DNA of 64,000 nt, from contig JAFEMH010001357.1 of assembly GCA_022495995.1 (NCBI GenBank), positions 127,001-191,000 on the forward strand. The letters run 5' to 3'. The position numbers and the translations under genes are program-made. A model generated the notes under the pieces. That model saw only the letters and a program-made list of their open reading frames with translations, was not told where the DNA came from and ran no database searches. The stretch's first letter is position 1, and each line of letters begins with the position of its first letter. This document shows, piece by piece, positions 62,930 through 64,000 of the stretch. This DNA comes from Adenophora triphylla var. japonica. Lineage: Eukaryota; Streptophyta; Magnoliopsida; Asterales; Campanulaceae.

Positions 62930-64000
62930 TGAATGTGTGCTCGCCCAAAAAAATATAAAATAAAGGGAGTCGCCACGCCATGCTTTGAGAGGTGAACTTT
63001 GAAAAACCTTTTTGAAAGAGAATGGGTTCGGGGGTCAGGTTACGCGTTGGAAAGAACTGAGAGTTCACCCAACATGCCTCGTCCGTAGACGAGTCTTTCT
63101 AATCTAGACATCCAAATAATTCAAAACAATGTGCAAACAATTATAATATGTAAGTGCGATGGACATGAATTTTATTGAATAGGCAAAATCATTACAACTT
63201 GTAGACCAATTGTCCGGGAGGCCACATCCCTTTACATCTATGAGAACAGATTACAAAAGGACTCAGGTCCTCTGCAAAGGATCATCTATGTCGCGTGACA
63301 CAGGACTCCCTTGTCCAAGTATGTCGTGTGACATCAATGGTCACCTTGCAGAGGCTCACAACTGACAAATCACACAACCTTCATATGAACACAAAACTAC
63401 AATTAAAATCAGATATATGCACTAAACAACATAAAAATATTACTGAATATGAAAGTAGCCAACTAGAATGAATTACAACTGAAACAATGGTCCCTGCATA
63501 TGGTCACGACATGTCGCGTGACACAGGACTCCTCATGTCCAAATGTGTCGCGTGACATAGGGTTACCATCTGCGAGTACCTCCTAAGCGAGATGCGAGAT
63601 CCAACGAGATACACAACAATTATATCAAAACCCAATAAGAACAATACGAATCGAGATACGAATTGATCAAAGGAGTGTGGATATGGGAGATCCACACTCC
63701 CTTGACATTCAAATTGCCCATCTAAATAGATCACATCATAATCAAGCAATTGGACTCAAGGCATAAGCGATTTAAACAGAGAGATTGCAGTTGCCACTTG
63801 ATAATCTGAGGCAGATGGAGCCTGATTATCAAGTGGAGAAGAAGAAAAGACAATTAAACAATGAGATGAGAGAGAGGGAGAGAGAGACTAGTTACCCTTG
63901 TAGTCCTCAACTCTTACACCAAGTTAGGTGTAGGAGTCTTCAATTCAACCTTCTGAATGGAGAGGCGAGCACGGGCGGGGCTGAATTGGAAGATCTGGAG
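62930..64000 (-). repeat. LTR F2 (Tat-type), minus strand, runs off the window
   Basis: The plus strand begins TGAATGTGTGCTCGCCC, then GGAGTCGCCACGCCATGC, GTTCACCCAAC...GCCTCGTCCG and AGACGAGTCTTTC, matching the plus-strand layout of D (32,228-32,480), which is a minus-strand LTR. Four copies of TGTCGYGTGACA lie between 63,289 and 63,557. Its right end and any internal region are outside. No gene. Confidence 0.65.
63289..63557. repeat. Four TGTCGYGTGACA palindromes in two duplicated blocks of F2
   Basis: 63,289-63,300, 63,322-63,333, 63,512-63,523 and 63,546-63,557. Pairs 1-2 and 3-4 are duplicated blocks of about 45 bp sharing CAGGACTCC. Each is TGTC-GCGT-GACA, a small hairpin. Confidence 0.85.

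Noticed and set aside
63504..63749. 81-codon minus-strand frame in F2
   Set aside because: No recognisable domain and located inside an LTR; no support as a gene.

Overview
This window is nuclear DNA from a flowering plant with a large, repeat-rich genome. It holds no recognisable single-copy host gene. Nearly every base can be assigned to LTR retrotransposons inserted into one another. Most belong to the Tat lineage of Ty3/gypsy (Ogre-like): a primer-binding site reading TGGCGACTCCGCTGGGGA, an extra archaeal-type RNase H, a very long polyprotein and a long 3' region after integrase. One is a Ty1/copia element of SIRE/Maximus type with an envelope-like ORF. There are no rRNA or tRNA genes and no CRISPR arrays.

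Layout. Element B (+) enters from the left edge with the last 570 bases of its 5' LTR. It runs through gag, a first protease (PR1), an unknown segment X, a second protease (PR2), a G-patch, RT, RNase H, archaeal-type RNase H and integrase (to 12,691), and ends with its 3' LTR at 28,628-30,536. Its 3' region carries, on the minus strand, a gene with a plant-mobile-domain (PMD) motif. That gene is split by element C (+, 13,888-25,113), a pol-less element with nearly identical LTRs and a 5-bp target duplication. Element B itself sits inside element D (-, 30,537-34,012). D sits inside E (+, 34,013-36,235 and 46,874-47,986), an older pol-less relative of C. E was also hit by the copia element (-, 36,236-46,873, target duplication tatac) and by element A (+, from 47,987), a sister of B. 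A keeps its complete 5' LTR and coding region up to the codon for the catalytic glutamate of integrase, where homology stops abruptly at 61,564. Beyond that lie a short acidic ORF, the front of another Tat-like LTR (F1, +) and an inverted LTR (F2, -) that runs off the right edge.

How the parts work together. A and B are autonomous-type copies, now broken by stops and frameshifts in different places, so comparing them shows one original long frame. C and E keep only gag remnants plus the shared leader, primer site, post-integrase signals and polypurine tract. They look like non-autonomous elements moved by Tat-type enzymes supplied in trans. C conveniently preserves uninterrupted versions of the sites where B, copia and A inserted, which confirms the order of events.

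Most unusual observations: two tandem protease domains in one polyprotein; arrays of small LTR hairpins whose stems change in a compensatory way; a 12-nt module scattered as micro-arrays through the copia element; an antisense PMD gene with a possible intron containing a minisatellite; a PBS-like motif repeated inside the LTR; and paired heat-shock-type TTCTAGAA sites in the C and D LTRs.
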